This document shows, one piece after another, positions 41,637 to 41,811 of a DNA stretch of 41,811 nucleotides. The stretch's first letter is position 1, and each line of letters starts with the position of its first letter. The notes beneath the pieces were generated by a model. That model was not told where the DNA came from. It saw only the letters and a program-made list of their open reading frames with translations, and made no database searches. Source of the DNA: Promethearchaeota archaeon (GTDB lineage: Archaea; Asgardarchaeota; Lokiarchaeia; Sigyniarchaeales; SOKP01); NCBI GenBank assembly GCA_019058015.1, contig JAHLWH010000183.1, positions 1 through 41,811 on the forward strand. The letters are read 5' to 3'. The translations under genes were made by a program, and so were the position numbers.

Positions 41637-41811
41637 ATGAGTGAAGAACAACTCCAATACTTGTTGACAAATTTAGTGGAGAATGTTGTTGGACTCCTAT
41701 CAAGTGCATTATTAAGTAAAGAAGGATTAATTGTCCAATCCATATTAGAGGAAGAGGTTTCAGAATTAAAAATTGCGGCTATGAGTGCAACTATTCTATC
41801 CACATGCGAGC
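41637..41811 (+). CDS. Roadblock/LC7-domain protein, partial at right edge
   Basis: 58 codons are visible: MSEEQLQYLLTNLVENVVGL, then LSSALLSKEGLIVQSILEEE, then VSELKIAAMSATILSTCE. The GL..ALLS-EGLIVQS segment followed by AAMSATIL is the Roadblock/LC7 fold signature. In archaea such proteins are often partners of small GTPases, and Asgard lineages carry many. The C-terminal part lies beyond the window. It is divergent from the PGI-like gene. Confidence 0.85.
   Translation, partial: MSEEQLQYLLTNLVENVVGLLSSALLSKEGLIVQSILEEEVSELKIAAMSATILSTCE

Overview
This AT-rich window (roughly 30% G+C) most likely comes from an archaeon, probably an Asgard archaeon of the Lokiarchaeota type. Archaeal markers are the archaeal/eukaryotic-type PheS and PheT, an archaeal-type pantetheine-phosphate adenylyltransferase, a DUF1512-like membrane protein, an aldehyde:ferredoxin oxidoreductase, and a protein with the TFIIB/TFB cyclin fold. 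Asgard-like markers are a protein with four E2/RWD-like repeats and a C-terminal RING-like zinc domain, a Vps29-like phosphoesterase, and a Roadblock/LC7 protein entering at the right edge. The lineage is inferred from gene content; no rRNA or tRNA gene was found.

Layout. From 1 to 5 kb, on the minus strand, is a surface-glycan cluster: NeuB-type sugar-acid synthase, KdsC-like phosphatase, an SDR with an in-frame stop, FkbM methyltransferase, a GHMP-kinase remnant and a Wzx-like flippase. IleRS (5.1-8.3 kb) and the E2-like/RING protein (8.4-10 kb) follow. From 10 to 16 kb are the four dTDP-L-rhamnose genes (rmlA, rmlC, rmlB, rmlD). They are split by a cassette holding a small ORF and a 555-residue protein that joins tandem repeats, a PD-(D/E)XK-like nuclease domain and a TFB-like cyclin repeat. 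From 16 to 23 kb are a bacterial-type RNase PH, a pheS-pheT-pheA operon and coaD with a small zinc/membrane gene.

From 23 to 32 kb the genes lie on both strands: the DUF1512-like protein, an SCP2 protein, PPDK, the Vps29-like phosphoesterase, a second SCP2-like protein, and an alcohol dehydrogenase plus aldehyde:ferredoxin oxidoreductase operon. From 32 to 35.4 kb is a tandem duplication. Each copy has a 52-residue ribbon-helix-helix-like regulator divergent from a cation/Ca2+ exchanger, with ATCCA-N5-TGGAT inverted repeats between them. From 35 to 41.8 kb are a LarA-family protein, dCMP deaminase, nucleoside hydrolase, a VapBC-like pair, a scar holding a duplicated gene tail and a possible transposase piece, a coiled-coil protein, a phosphoglucose-isomerase-like protein and the partial Roadblock gene.

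The strongest unusual points are: (1) the E2-like x4 plus RING protein, resembling FANCL in layout; (2) the nuclease-TFB fusion inside the rml genes; (3) three conserved genes (rmlA, rmlB, aor) that can only start at ATT or ATA, each behind a GGTG/GTGA Shine-Dalgarno element at constant spacing; and (4) the duplicated regulator/exchanger cassette with its operator-like palindromes.
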